Below are positions 34,514 through 42,856 of a stretch of DNA of 64,000 nt, in pieces. Each line of letters starts with the position of its first letter. Positions within the stretch are counted from its first letter, which is position 1. A model generated the notes under the pieces. It had not been told where the DNA came from. It did not search any database and saw nothing but the letters and a program-made list of their open reading frames with translations. Both the position numbers and the translations under genes were made by a program. Source of the stretch: Dyadobacter sp. MSC1_007 (GTDB lineage Bacteria; Bacteroidota; Bacteroidia; Cytophagales; Spirosomataceae); contig NZ_JAMOZL010000005.1 in the NCBI RefSeq assembly GCF_023667495.1, forward strand, positions 1-64,000, written 5' to 3'.

Positions 34514-36361
34514 TCAGAACAGAATAGAATACTTCACTTCGCCGTTGGTTACCGGAACGAGTAGTTCCTGCTGACCATTAGCGCTTCTGATTTCCGGTTT
34601 AATTTTCTTGTCAGCCAGCTGGATGTAGTATGATTTGTTATCAACCGCATAAAGGCCTTCGGAGATTTTCTCGATGGATGAACCGTCAGCAAGACGTGCC
34701 ACGAGGTCTTTTGCAGGGTTATTGACCTTCACAATGCGCTCGAAATACTGGTTATTTACCACAGAAATGTAGTCTGTGATTGCAGAGCCAAATGCCTGAT
34801 ACTGGAATGTAGGAACGTCAGAATCGTCCAGCACATAGCCTTTTGGGCGGTATCCGCTGCCGGTTGTATCCGACTCCCATTTCGATTTTCCTGATTTGCC
34901 AAGGAACATATCGTCACCCAGCAGGGTTACGCTTCCGCGAGGGCGGGATGAGCCATCACCACGGTCGTGCCACATTGGGGTTGCATCAAGAAATTCTCCG
35001 CGCCAAACTTGCAGGATAGTGCCTTTGTCAAGATCATAGGTGTAATGCAGATTGGTAGGGCTTCCTACCGAAACGGCATGTACTACACGCTGTCTTTTAG
35101 CTTTGGCATCCTTCCGGAAGTCCATGAAGCTGCGTGTGATGGTATTGGTGCTCGCGCCGATCAGGATAGGGTCGTTGACGCCACCTGCCATAGCAGAGCT
35201 TTTGGAATGGTAAGCCACTTCCCTGAAACCAGGGCCATTTATCCACAATCCAAGTACCGGGCGCATCCAGCCGTCTTTTTTATTGTTGAATATCTCAATA
35301 GTATGGTCGCCTGCTTTCAGATTGACCGTTCCTGTACGGAATTCATTATTGGATTTCCATTCGGGAGCGATCACGTTTTTGCCATCGATCTTTACATATG
35401 CATTACCCGATGCCTGCAATTTGAAATTGTAATCGCCTTCAGTCGCCGCATTGTACCTTCCTGTGTAGACGTAAGAATAATTGTTGTTTTCTTTCAGGAT
35501 CTCCCAGCTAAGCGCGTCCGTTTTGCCGGTTTCGGCAGGAGTAAGTTTGGACAGGTCTTCAGTTTCACTTAATCCGCCGTAATAGGTCTTGTAAGTCAAC
35601 TCGGAAAGCGTACCTGGCTTCTTATCGAAATTATTGATTACAATATTTTTGATAGCGAGTGAACCATGGTCGCCCTGGATCCGGATGGGGCCCATTGCAA
35701 CATCGTCGGCGGTAAGTGAGCCGCGGGTAGGGCCGCTTACTTCCACATTTTCATGAATGGTCACGCCGTTCAGGATGATTGAAAGGAAAACTGCGTTGGC
35801 GATTTTCTTTCCATTAGCATCGAAGCGGGGTGCCTGATAGGATATTTTAATGTTTTGCCATAAACCGGGAGCTTTGGCTACATTGAAACGGGGCGCATAA
35901 CCCTCGTATCCTTTTTCGCCTTCCGGCTTGGAGTCGTTCCAGCGTTCGTAAATGCCTCCGCAGTCATTGTATTTGGCAGTTTTCTTTCCCCAGCTGTCAA
36001 AAAGCTGCACTTCGTAGTTTCCCTGCAGATAGATCCCTGAATTGGAACCTTTGCTGAGCATGAAATCCATTTCAATGTCGAGGTCGCCGTGTTTGAAATT
36101 CGAGATCAGCTCGTACTCGTTACCATACTTGCCTTTTTCGTGCGTGCACGCCAGAACACCTTTGCCCGGCGTCGTGATCAGCACATTTTCTTTGGCAATG
36201 TCAGCGGCTACGTTACCGACGATTTTCCAGTCACTGGATTTAGTCGTAAAAGCGCTGAGATCATTGAGAGGAATGGGCTGCTGGGCATAGGCAGAATCCA
36301 TCGTGAAAACTGCAATGCCACAGGCAATTAGTTGAAAAAATGAACGGTTGATTTTAAACAT
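34514..36361 (-). CDS. exported DUF1080 protein (3-keto-glycoside hydrolase-like) with C-terminal beta domains
   Basis: 615 residues with a signal peptide ending near AYAQQ. Residues about 30-245 are a DUF1080 (concanavalin-like) domain with GSNSGIYLQGNYEVQLFDS and WQNIKISYQAPRFDANGK. About 250-385 is PA14-like (GKNVIAPEWKSNNEF, LKAGDHTIEIFNNKKDGW), and the rest is all-beta without a family I can name. DUF1080 proteins include enzymes that cleave 3-keto-glycosides. The upstream paralogue at 36555 is divergent, and the downstream gene encodes the propeller/cytochrome protein. The PA14 part probably binds carbohydrate. Confidence 0.83.
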   Translation of the reverse strand: MFKINRSFFQLIACGIAVFTMDSAYAQQPIPLNDLSAFTTKSSDWKIVGNVAADIAKENVLITTPGKGVLACTHEKGKYGNEYELISNFKHGDLDIEMDFMLSKGSNSGIYLQGNYEVQLFDSWGKKTAKYNDCGGIYERWNDSKPEGEKGYEGYAPRFNVAKAPGLWQNIKISYQAPRFDANGKKIANAVFLSIILNGVTIHENVEVSGPTRGSLTADDVAMGPIRIQGDHGSLAIKNIVINNFDKKPGTLSELTYKTYYGGLSETEDLSKLTPAETGKTDALSWEILKENNNYSYVYTGRYNAATEGDYNFKLQASGNAYVKIDGKNVIAPEWKSNNEFRTGTVNLKAGDHTIEIFNNKKDGWMRPVLGLWINGPGFREVAYHSKSSAMAGGVNDPILIGASTNTITRSFMDFRKDAKAKRQRVVHAVSVGSPTNLHYTYDLDKGTILQVWRGEFLDATPMWHDRGDGSSRPRGSVTLLGDDMFLGKSGKSKWESDTTGSGYRPKGYVLDDSDVPTFQYQAFGSAITDYISVVNNQYFERIVKVNNPAKDLVARLADGSSIEKISEGLYAVDNKSYYIQLADKKIKPEIRSANGQQELLVPVTNGEVKYSILF

Positions 36362-36554
36362 ACTTGAAGTAAGCTTGGTCGGTTTTAGATTAGCGCATCA
36401 GGCTACGGACGCCTTTAGCCCTGCAAATTACGTGATAAGAATCCGGAAAATTACATTTAATTAGATGAGAATCCTTTTTGTTAATGCTTTTTACTTAATG
36501 TTGTGTTTTGATAAAATTTCAAAGAGTTATTAGACTAAAACGGTTACTTTTCAA

Positions 36555-37319
36555 ATGAAAAAACTAATCCTTACCGCGTTCAGCCTGGCTACGGCATTTG
36601 CGGCCCATGCACAATTGCAACCCGCCAAGCAAACTCCCGAATCCAGTGAATTGTGGAACCCTGTACCCCGTGTTGTAACGCCTGGTAAAAGTTCTGCTGC
36701 TGTTTCCGGTTTCACAGCACCCTCCGATGCGATCGTTTTATTCGACGGAAAGAACCTTGACGCGTGGGTTTCTGGCAAAGACGGAAAATCGGCAGCACCC
36801 TGGACGGTAGCGGACGGCATTATCACCATTGCTCCGAAATCAGGGGATATCCAGACGAAACAAGCCTTTGGCGACTACCAGCTGCACATCGAATGGCGCA
36901 CGCCGGCGAAAGTAGATGGCAATGGACAGGGACGTGGTAACAGCGGTGTGTTCATGCAGGGTATTTATGAATTGCAGGTACTCGATAGCTATAACAATCC
37001 TACTTATTCCAACGGACAGGCGGGTTCTATCTATAAGCAAACGATGCCGCTGGTAAATGCAGCGGTGGGCCCTGGTGAGTGGCAGACGTACGACGTGGTT
37101 TACACCGCGCCGCATTTCAATAAGGACGGTCAGATGATGATCCCGCCATATATTACGGTAATCCACAATGGCGTATTGGTACAGAACCATACTGCGATCC
37201 AGGGAACGACGCCTTACGTAGGTCAGCCTTTGATCGAGCCGCATGGAAAAGGGCCTATCAAATTGCAGGACCACAACAACACGACCAGTTTCAGGAATAT
37301 CTGGATCCGCGAATTGTAA
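36555..37319 (+). CDS. exported DUF1080 protein (3-keto-glycoside hydrolase-like)
   Basis: 254 residues: signal peptide (MKKLILTAFSLATAFAAHAQ), a short linker, then one DUF1080 domain from about 55 to the end. Marks shared with the divergent gene are IVLFDGKNLDAWVSG, GNSGVFMQGIYELQVLDS and PLVNAAVGPGEWQTYDV. The last strand GPIKLQDHNNTTSFRNIWIR is typical of the family. It should act in the periplasm on a glycoside that has been oxidised at C3; the oxidising enzyme is not adjacent, though the GH109/Gfo-Idh-MocA protein at 1367 belongs to a superfamily that does such chemistry. A terminator follows. Confidence 0.87.
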   Translation: MKKLILTAFSLATAFAAHAQLQPAKQTPESSELWNPVPRVVTPGKSSAAVSGFTAPSDAIVLFDGKNLDAWVSGKDGKSAAPWTVADGIITIAPKSGDIQTKQAFGDYQLHIEWRTPAKVDGNGQGRGNSGVFMQGIYELQVLDSYNNPTYSNGQAGSIYKQTMPLVNAAVGPGEWQTYDVVYTAPHFNKDGQMMIPPYITVIHNGVLVQNHTAIQGTTPYVGQPLIEPHGKGPIKLQDHNNTTSFRNIWIREL

Positions 37320-37351
37320 TTCCGGGGAAATTTATTCAGGTATAATAATTG

Positions 37352-37390
37352 AAAAGGCTTGGACGATCGGAAACATCGTTTGAGCCTTTT
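37352..37390 (+). terminator. terminator after DUF1080 gene
   Basis: AAAAGGCTTGGACGAT and ATCGTTTGAGCCTTTT pair with two mismatches around CGGAAAC, followed by CTGTTTTTATTTT. It lies 32 bases after the stop codon. Confidence 0.8.
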
Positions 37391-37433
37391 CTGTTTTTAT
37401 TTTATATTGATTGTGCGTTAAAATATTGTGAAT

Positions 37434-38000
37434 ATGCAGGAGATCGAGCCTTATTATAACTGGGAGAAACATTATGTAGCCAGCCATGACGAGCGCTCGC
37501 CCTTCTATGGCCGGACGTACAATCTGGACTTTTACGAGAATGCGATCTATGGCTATTATATCCATCCGCTTTGGGACGATATCGGCTCGGAGACGCTGTA
37601 TGTCAAGATCCTTTTTGCGGATTATAAAAAGCGGTTCGTGATCGTCGAAATGTTTGGTGAATGGAACGACGCATTACATAACGACATTATGTTTTTCAAA
37701 CGACAGGTGGTCGATCCGCTTGTGGACCAGGGTATTAACCAGTTTATCCTGCTCGGCGAGAATGTGCTTGATTTCCACGGCAGCGAAGACGATTACTATG
37801 CCGAATGGTTTGACGATATCGAGGATGGCTGGGTTGTGGCGGTTAATTTCAGGGAGCATGTGGAGGAGCAATGGAAGAAATTCCGGCTCGATTACTATAT
37901 CAATTTTGGCGGCACATTGCACCTCAATAACTGGCGCACATTGCAGCCTGAGCCCTTTTATGAGCTCGTTAAAAATTTGATGATTAGAAGGTTAGCCTAG
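37434..38000 (+). CDS. conserved hypothetical protein
   Basis: 188 residues from ATG 37434 (a GTG two codons upstream is also possible). It is acidic and aromatic-rich with no signal peptide or membrane segment. Notable parts are PFYGRTYNLDFYENAIYGYY, LFADYKKRFVIVEMFGEWND and FILLGENVLDFHGSEDDYY. It looks like a compact cytoplasmic alpha/beta protein. I recognise no family with a known function. The gene is 94 bases upstream of the LEA-like gene on the same strand and may be co-transcribed; no role follows from that. Confidence 0.75.
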   Translation: MQEIEPYYNWEKHYVASHDERSPFYGRTYNLDFYENAIYGYYIHPLWDDIGSETLYVKILFADYKKRFVIVEMFGEWNDALHNDIMFFKRQVVDPLVDQGINQFILLGENVLDFHGSEDDYYAEWFDDIEDGWVVAVNFREHVEEQWKKFRLDYYINFGGTLHLNNWRTLQPEPFYELVKNLMIRRLA

Positions 38001-38094
38001 CAGAAAGGTGCTCTGTTTGCTTGCAACGTTTCAAACTCCTTTGTAGCTTACGCATTCATCGAATCTCTTATCTTACCTTAAAACCCGATTTCCC

Positions 38095-38787
38095 ATGGCC
38101 GAGAATACAGAACCTACACCAGAAGACGCAAAAGAATCTCTGGAAAACAAAACGGAAGAGCTGAAAGTCACTACTGCCGATGCCAAAGATGAGATAGTGG
38201 AAGAAGTGTTGGAAATCAAGGATGAGGCCAAAGAAGCGGTGAAAGAGGAAGCTGCAAGCGTAGAAGCGACGATAGAGGACAAAGCAGAGGAAGTAAAGGA
38301 AGAGGCGGATGGCATTAAAACCGAAGTATACGAAACGATCGACGACCTGAAAGCACAGGCCGAAACAAAGGTTACGGAAGTAGAAGACGTGATCGAGGAG
38401 AAAGCTGAGGTAGCGGAAGAGAAAGCAGCCGAAGTGAAATCCGGGTTTTCTGAAAAAATAGGCGAGTTGCAGAATGAAGTCGAACTCAATATCGCCGCGG
38501 GAAAAGTAAAAGCGGAAGAAATTATATCCGACCTCTCGGAAAAAGCAGGCGAGCTTAAAGTAGCCGCAACGGAGAAATTCGAAGATATCAAGGAGGATGC
38601 TGCCGAAGCATTTGAGGATGCGAAGGAAATCGCGGCTGAAAAGCTGGCGGAGGCACAGGTAAAAGCGGCCGAGCTGAAAGCCAAAGCTGCGGAGGAATTC
38701 GAAGAGTTCAAAGAGGCAGCTTCTGAGAAGATTGTAGAAACTAAAACGAAGGCCAAGGGCTTCTGGGCACGGCTTTTTGGAAAGTAA
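38095..38787 (+). CDS. LEA-like Lys/Glu/Ala-rich helical repeat protein
   Basis: 230 residues with almost only Ala, Glu, Lys, Val, Asp, Ile and Thr, and no Cys. Degenerate 11-residue units such as DKAEEVKEEAD, EKAGELKVAAT and AQVKAAELKAK run through the whole protein, the pattern of group-3 late-embryogenesis-abundant and apolipoprotein-like proteins. It should form long amphipathic helices that may associate with membranes or stay unfolded until drying. The end KGFWARLFGK is aromatic and basic, as if to anchor to a membrane. There is no signal peptide. A protective role in desiccation or stress is an inference from composition. A terminator separates it from the phosphorylase-like gene. Confidence 0.75.
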   Translation: MAENTEPTPEDAKESLENKTEELKVTTADAKDEIVEEVLEIKDEAKEAVKEEAASVEATIEDKAEEVKEEADGIKTEVYETIDDLKAQAETKVTEVEDVIEEKAEVAEEKAAEVKSGFSEKIGELQNEVELNIAAGKVKAEEIISDLSEKAGELKVAATEKFEDIKEDAAEAFEDAKEIAAEKLAEAQVKAAELKAKAAEEFEEFKEAASEKIVETKTKAKGFWARLFGK

Positions 38788-38805
38788 CATAAGTGCTATT
38801 GCCGC

Positions 38806-38846
38806 AACTGGCCTGGCCGATCTTCTCGGGCAGGCCAGTTTTGTTT
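38806..38846 (+). terminator. terminator after LEA-like gene
   Basis: AACTGGCCTG and CAGGCCAGTT form a perfect ten-base stem around GCCGATCTTCTCGGG, which itself can pair (CCGA/TCGG), followed by TTTGTTTC. It lies 18 bases after the LEA-like stop codon and ends before the phosphorylase start at 38873. Confidence 0.85.
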
Positions 38847-38872
38847 CATTGTTCTCACCAAAACTCGTTCTG

Positions 38873-40522
38873 ATGTCACAACAAACTTTTTCACTTCCCT
38901 ACCAGCATCCTTTTCAGGCAGACAAAAGTTACAAAAGATCAGTTGCCTATTTTTCCATGGAATTTGCCGTCGACCAGGCACTTAAAATATATTCGGGCGG
39001 ATTAGGGTTTCTCGCAGGCTCGCACATGCGCAGTGTTTATGCGCTCAAACAGAACCTGATCGGGATCGGAATGCTTTGGAAACACGGTTATTACGACCAG
39101 GGCAGAAAGAAGGACGGCAGTATGCAGCCCGAATTCCGGGAGAAAATGTATTCATTCCTCACCGATACTACAATCCGTTTTCAGATCCCGATGATGGGCA
39201 AAAACGTTTGGGTAGCAGCTTATTATCTTTCCCCGGAAGTGTTCCAATCCGCGCCGCTTTTCCTGCTCACCACGGATACAGACGGCAACGACGAATCTAC
39301 ACGTGCGATCAGTTATTCGCTTTATGATTCGGATGTATCGTACAAAGTCGCGCAATGCATGGTGCTGGGGATAGGAGGGGCCAAGCTGCTCGAAGCACTT
39401 GGCTATGAACCAGAGATTTATCATTTGAATGAAGCGCACGCGGTGTCGGCGGTTTTTCATTTGTTTAAAAAATATAAAAAGGCTTCCGAGGTGAAAAAAC
39501 GGGTGGTTTTCACAACTCACACGCCCGAGGAAGCCGGAAACGAAAAACATGACATTCATTTTCTGGAAAAACTGGGTTTTTTCTCAGGTATTGATCTGGA
39601 AACCGTTCGGCAAATCAGTGGGATCAGGGATGGTATTTTTAATCATTCCCTGGCTGCTTTGAGCCTTAGTCACAAAGCCAATGCAGTTTCGAAACTTCAC
39701 GGGGAAGTATCGCGCAAAATGTGGAAACCCCATCCGAAAATCGCGCCTATCGACCATATTACCAATGCACAAAATAATGCTTATTGGGTTGATGAAGTGT
39801 TGGAAGAAGCAAGAAAGGCGGGTGATACGGGCAAAATAGTAGCTCGTAAGAAGGAATTGAAACAAGTTTTGTTCAAAACCGTAGCAGACCAATGCGGAAA
39901 GATTTTTGACCCGAATGTGCTCACTATCGTCTGGGCGAGGCGGTTCGCTGCGTACAAGCGGCCGGATATGCTGGTTTGGGATTTCGAGCGATTTAAGCGG
40001 TTAATGGGAAATAAAGATCAACCTGTGCAGGTCATTTGGGCGGGTAAGCCTTACCCCAAAGACGAAGGTGCTGTGAACACTTTCAACCACCTGTTTTATT
40101 TGAGTCATCTCTTTCCCAACATGGCTGTGCTTACCGGTTATGAACTTGCATTGTCGAAGCTGTTGAAAGACGGTTCCGACATTTGGCTCAACACGCCCGT
40201 GGTCACGCGTGAAGCGTCGGGTACAAGCGGAATGACTGCGGCAATGAATGCGTCGCTGAACTTGTCGACCTACGATGGGTGGATTTGTGAGTTTGCCAAA
40301 GACGGTGAAAATGCATTCATCCTGCCTGTCGCAAAAGGCGACGATATCAACAAACAGGATTGCGACAACCTCATGGAAAGCCTCGAAAGGATAGTTGTAC
40401 CCACTTATTATAATGCACCGGAAAAATGGGGACAAATGGTGCTCAACAGTATGAATGACGTCAGCACAGCATTCAGCTCCGATCGCATGGCGCGGGAGTA
40501 TTATGAGAAGTTGTATAGTTAA
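38873..40522 (+). CDS. alpha-glucan phosphorylase-like protein lacking the PLP lysine
   Basis: Start set at 38873 (MSQQTFSLPYQHPFQ), because an upstream start would run through the terminator. The 549-residue protein has the GT35 plan of the short alpha-glucan phosphorylases: VAYFSMEFAV, IYSGGLGFLAGSH, IYHLNEAHAV, FTTHTPEEAGNEKHD, WARRFAAYKRPDML and EASGTSGMTAAMNASLNLS. In active phosphorylases the last block reads GTSGMKAA, with Lys holding pyridoxal phosphate. Here codon 455 is ACT (Thr), and the GDH of the glycine-rich loop is GSH. Without the lysine the usual phosphorolysis is unlikely, so it may be a glucan-binding or regulatory relative, or use another mechanism. Its end overlaps the convergent reductase gene by 4 bases. 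Confidence 0.85.
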   Translation: MSQQTFSLPYQHPFQADKSYKRSVAYFSMEFAVDQALKIYSGGLGFLAGSHMRSVYALKQNLIGIGMLWKHGYYDQGRKKDGSMQPEFREKMYSFLTDTTIRFQIPMMGKNVWVAAYYLSPEVFQSAPLFLLTTDTDGNDESTRAISYSLYDSDVSYKVAQCMVLGIGGAKLLEALGYEPEIYHLNEAHAVSAVFHLFKKYKKASEVKKRVVFTTHTPEEAGNEKHDIHFLEKLGFFSGIDLETVRQISGIRDGIFNHSLAALSLSHKANAVSKLHGEVSRKMWKPHPKIAPIDHITNAQNNAYWVDEVLEEARKAGDTGKIVARKKELKQVLFKTVADQCGKIFDPNVLTIVWARRFAAYKRPDMLVWDFERFKRLMGNKDQPVQVIWAGKPYPKDEGAVNTFNHLFYLSHLFPNMAVLTGYELALSKLLKDGSDIWLNTPVVTREASGTSGMTAAMNASLNLSTYDGWICEFAKDGENAFILPVAKGDDINKQDCDNLMESLERIVVPTYYNAPEKWGQMVLNSMNDVSTAFSSDRMAREYYEKLYS

Positions 40523-41418
40523 CCAATCTGCGTTGCCAGCAATGCGATACCTTCCCGGAAAGTGTGCGGTTCATAACCCAGCACTTTTCGGGATTTTGTT
40601 AGGTCGAAACCTGTGCGCGGCGGGCGGCGGGCGGGTTGCGTGAATGCGTCCGTAGGTGTGATGAGAGAGGCGGGGAGCGCGAAATAATCGGCGGCCATCA
40701 GCGCCATTTCGTAAGGTGTCAGGAAATCCTTGCCGGAAATGTGGAAAATACCTTCGGCTTGCTGGTCGGCGATCAGATAACAGCCCAGAGCGAGATCTTC
40801 TGCCAAAGTCGGCGTGCGGAACTGGTCCGTTACAACTTTGATCGTCTTCCCTTCTTCAAGTGATTTTTTTACCCAAAGAATAATATTGCTCCGGCTCATA
40901 TCATGGGCAATGCCATACACAAGCACAGTGCGGGCAATGCTCCAACGGATGTCTGACGACATCACCGCTTTCTCTGCCGCATATTTGCTCCATCCGTAAA
41001 AACTGATCGGATTAGGGGCGTCGTCTTCCTGATAAGGCCCGGAAGTGCCGTCGAAAACAAAATCCGTGGAAAGGTGTTCGAGGAACACGTCGTATTTTTT
41101 GCAAGCACGGATCAGGATCTCGACTGCCGTTACATTCAGTTTCCAGCACATTTCCTTCTCCATTTCGCATTGGTCCACGTTAGTCATGGCGGCGGTATGG
41201 ATAATCACCTCCGGTCTGAACTTCGCGATGACAGCTTCTACGGATTCCGGATCGGTAATATCCATTTCGGCATAAATGTACCCGTCCTGGAAAGGCAGGC
41301 GATTGTCACCTTTGGCAGTGGCGATGGTTTCAATGGAAGGCTTCGTAACCAGTAATTCGGCCAATTTCTGACCTAGCAAGCCGTTGGAGCCGGTAATGAG
41401 TATTTTCTTCTTTTCCAA
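40519..41418 (-). CDS. RmlD-like NAD(P)-dependent sugar nucleotide reductase (SDR family)
   Basis: 299 residues of the extended SDR fold. The dinucleotide loop ITGSNGLLGQKLAE (8-21) leads the protein; the catalytic Tyr/Lys pair is in FYGWSKYAAEKAV, with LEHLSTDFVFDGTSGPYQ just before. The C-terminal half (FHISGKDFLTPYEMALMA, RPPRTGFDLTKSRKVLGY) matches dTDP-4-dehydrorhamnose reductase. That enzyme makes dTDP-rhamnose, but no rmlA, B or C is nearby, so another nucleotide sugar or a methionine adenosyltransferase-type partner role is possible. It is upstream of no partner on its strand; the cyclophilin gene ends 11 bases before its start codon. Confidence 0.85.
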   Translation of the reverse strand: MEKKKILITGSNGLLGQKLAELLVTKPSIETIATAKGDNRLPFQDGYIYAEMDITDPESVEAVIAKFRPEVIIHTAAMTNVDQCEMEKEMCWKLNVTAVEILIRACKKYDVFLEHLSTDFVFDGTSGPYQEDDAPNPISFYGWSKYAAEKAVMSSDIRWSIARTVLVYGIAHDMSRSNIILWVKKSLEEGKTIKVVTDQFRTPTLAEDLALGCYLIADQQAEGIFHISGKDFLTPYEMALMAADYFALPASLITPTDAFTQPARRPPRTGFDLTKSRKVLGYEPHTFREGIALLATQIG

Positions 41419-41429
41419 TGCAGCCGGTT

Positions 41430-42137
41430 TTAAGCTTCGTAATTCCAGCCGTATTTGCGGGTGATCTTCTTTTTCTTCATTTTTTTGACCGATACCTTCA
41501 TGGAAACGTCTTTTTCCGGCCGGTCACGTTCGTCCTTATCAACAGAAGCGATCTTATCCAGCACATCCATGCCGTCGATCAACTGACCAAAAACAGTGTA
41601 TGCGCCATCAAGGTGCGGGGTGCCGCCGATGGTTTCATAAACTTTCTTCTGGCTTTCGGTAAGCTTTCGTGCGGCGCGGGCCGCTTGTTTTTCAAGATCG
41701 GCTTTCCCCCACTTCCTGCCTTCTACAATATAAAACTGGCATCCGCTCGATTCTTTGGCGGGGTTATTGTCCCGCGCAGCTGCCAATGCACCTTTTTGAT
41801 GGAAGAGTTTCGCGTTGAATTCCGCTGGTACTTTGTAGCCATTATCACCTTTTCCGAGCATTTCGTCAGGTTTCGCATTGCGGGAGTTTGGGTCGCCGCC
41901 CTGGATCATGAAGTCATCGATAACGCGGTGGAAAAGCAGCCCGTCGTAAAATTTGTCCTTTGCGAGTTTGAGAAAGTTCGCTTTGTGTTTAGGTGTTTGA
42001 TCAAACAATATGAAGCGCATCGTGCCTTTGTTGGTAGCAATGGTGATGACCTCGTCTTTTTTAGATTTTTTCTGAGCGGAAACGCCCGTTACAATGAGGC
42101 ACAGAATGGCCAGGATAATCGAATTTTTAGTTTTCAT
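41430..42137 (-). CDS. cyclophilin-type peptidyl-prolyl cis-trans isomerase
   Basis: 235 residues with a signal peptide (SIILAILCLIVTGVSAQ). The cyclophilin core is clear: YDGLLFHRVIDDFMIQGGDP, KGALAAARDNNPAKESSGCQFYI and HLDGAYTVFGQLIDGMDVL, with the active-site Arg in FHRVI. It should speed proline isomerisation of exported proteins in the periplasm. A Lys-rich insertion between KWGKADLEKQ and TESQKK is longer than in E. coli PpiA. It begins 5 bases after a lipoprotein gene and ends 11 bases before the reductase gene, so the three genes probably form one operon. Confidence 0.93.
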   Translation of the reverse strand: MKTKNSIILAILCLIVTGVSAQKKSKKDEVITIATNKGTMRFILFDQTPKHKANFLKLAKDKFYDGLLFHRVIDDFMIQGGDPNSRNAKPDEMLGKGDNGYKVPAEFNAKLFHQKGALAAARDNNPAKESSGCQFYIVEGRKWGKADLEKQAARAARKLTESQKKVYETIGGTPHLDGAYTVFGQLIDGMDVLDKIASVDKDERDRPEKDVSMKVSVKKMKKKKITRKYGWNYEA

Positions 42138-42142
42138 AGTGG

Positions 42143-42739
42143 TTATTTTGCAGCCAGGACGTTTTTGTCTGCGGGGTAGAACTGAAATTTAAGGCCATAG
42201 TCTTTGCCCTCGGAAACATCTTCCATGCTCACCCGCACGGACTTATTGTTCCAGGTTATTTTTTTGGATTCCTCTTTCGGGGCCGCGTAAGTATCGCTGA
42301 AATGCTTTTTGCTAGCATTCCAAAGCTGTTTCGTCGCATCGGCGCTGTTGAGGTACACATCTACGGTGATCTTGTTGACTTTCTTTTCGGGCGTCAGAAA
42401 GTATTGCACATCGATTGTTTCCAATTGTGCGGTTTCCGAGGTGTAGCCCAGGTGGTCTGGTGTTTCCTCAAACATTTCGAATGTCTCCGAAGCCTTCACT
42501 TTGCTGATAGGGTCGCCAAAGCCGACGCCCCTTAGCACAGCGCCTTGAGATGTGCTTTCGGCAGGGCCGATGATCGTTTGCAACAGTGCCGATTGGTCGC
42601 TGTTCAGATCTGACGGAGCCGGAGTATTCATGACGACCGAGTCTTTCGTCGCCTCTGTTTTTTCATTCGTTTTAGTGTCGCAGTTAACCATTGATATGGC
42701 TATGAGTGATAATGCGATCCAGTTTTTAAGCTTATTCAT
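42143..42739 (-). CDS. lipoprotein of unknown function
   Basis: Start set at 42739 (MNKLKNWIALSLIAISMVNC), which gives a standard signal with a lipobox Cys; a longer frame adds seven residues. The 198-residue protein has a Thr/Lys/Glu linker, then a mainly beta domain with RGVGFGDPISKVKASETFEM and YFLTPEKKVNKITVDVYLNS. I do not recognise the family. It lies 5 bases upstream of the cyclophilin gene, so it is probably co-transcribed and may be a client or partner in envelope folding. Confidence 0.75.
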   Translation of the reverse strand: MNKLKNWIALSLIAISMVNCDTKTNEKTEATKDSVVMNTPAPSDLNSDQSALLQTIIGPAESTSQGAVLRGVGFGDPISKVKASETFEMFEETPDHLGYTSETAQLETIDVQYFLTPEKKVNKITVDVYLNSADATKQLWNASKKHFSDTYAAPKEESKKITWNNKSVRVSMEDVSEGKDYGLKFQFYPADKNVLAAK

Positions 42740-42856
42740 GCGTGTAGAGGTTGTATGCATTCAATTGAGTATTTGGGTGGAAAATTATCGTGCCTTTGAA
42801 CTAATTCGATATTGATTTCTGCAATTTATGCATATTTATCACTTTTGAAAAAGGGG

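Noticed and set aside
38068..38790. Two long Phe/Ser-rich open frames on the minus strand opposite the LEA-like gene.
   Set aside because: They are the complement of the Lys/Glu-rich repeats (CTT/TTC and TCT runs) and have no domain or start evidence.
41418..42179. A 253-codon plus-strand frame opposite the cyclophilin gene.
   Set aside because: The minus-strand cyclophilin motifs are clear; the opposite frame is a by-product of codon use.
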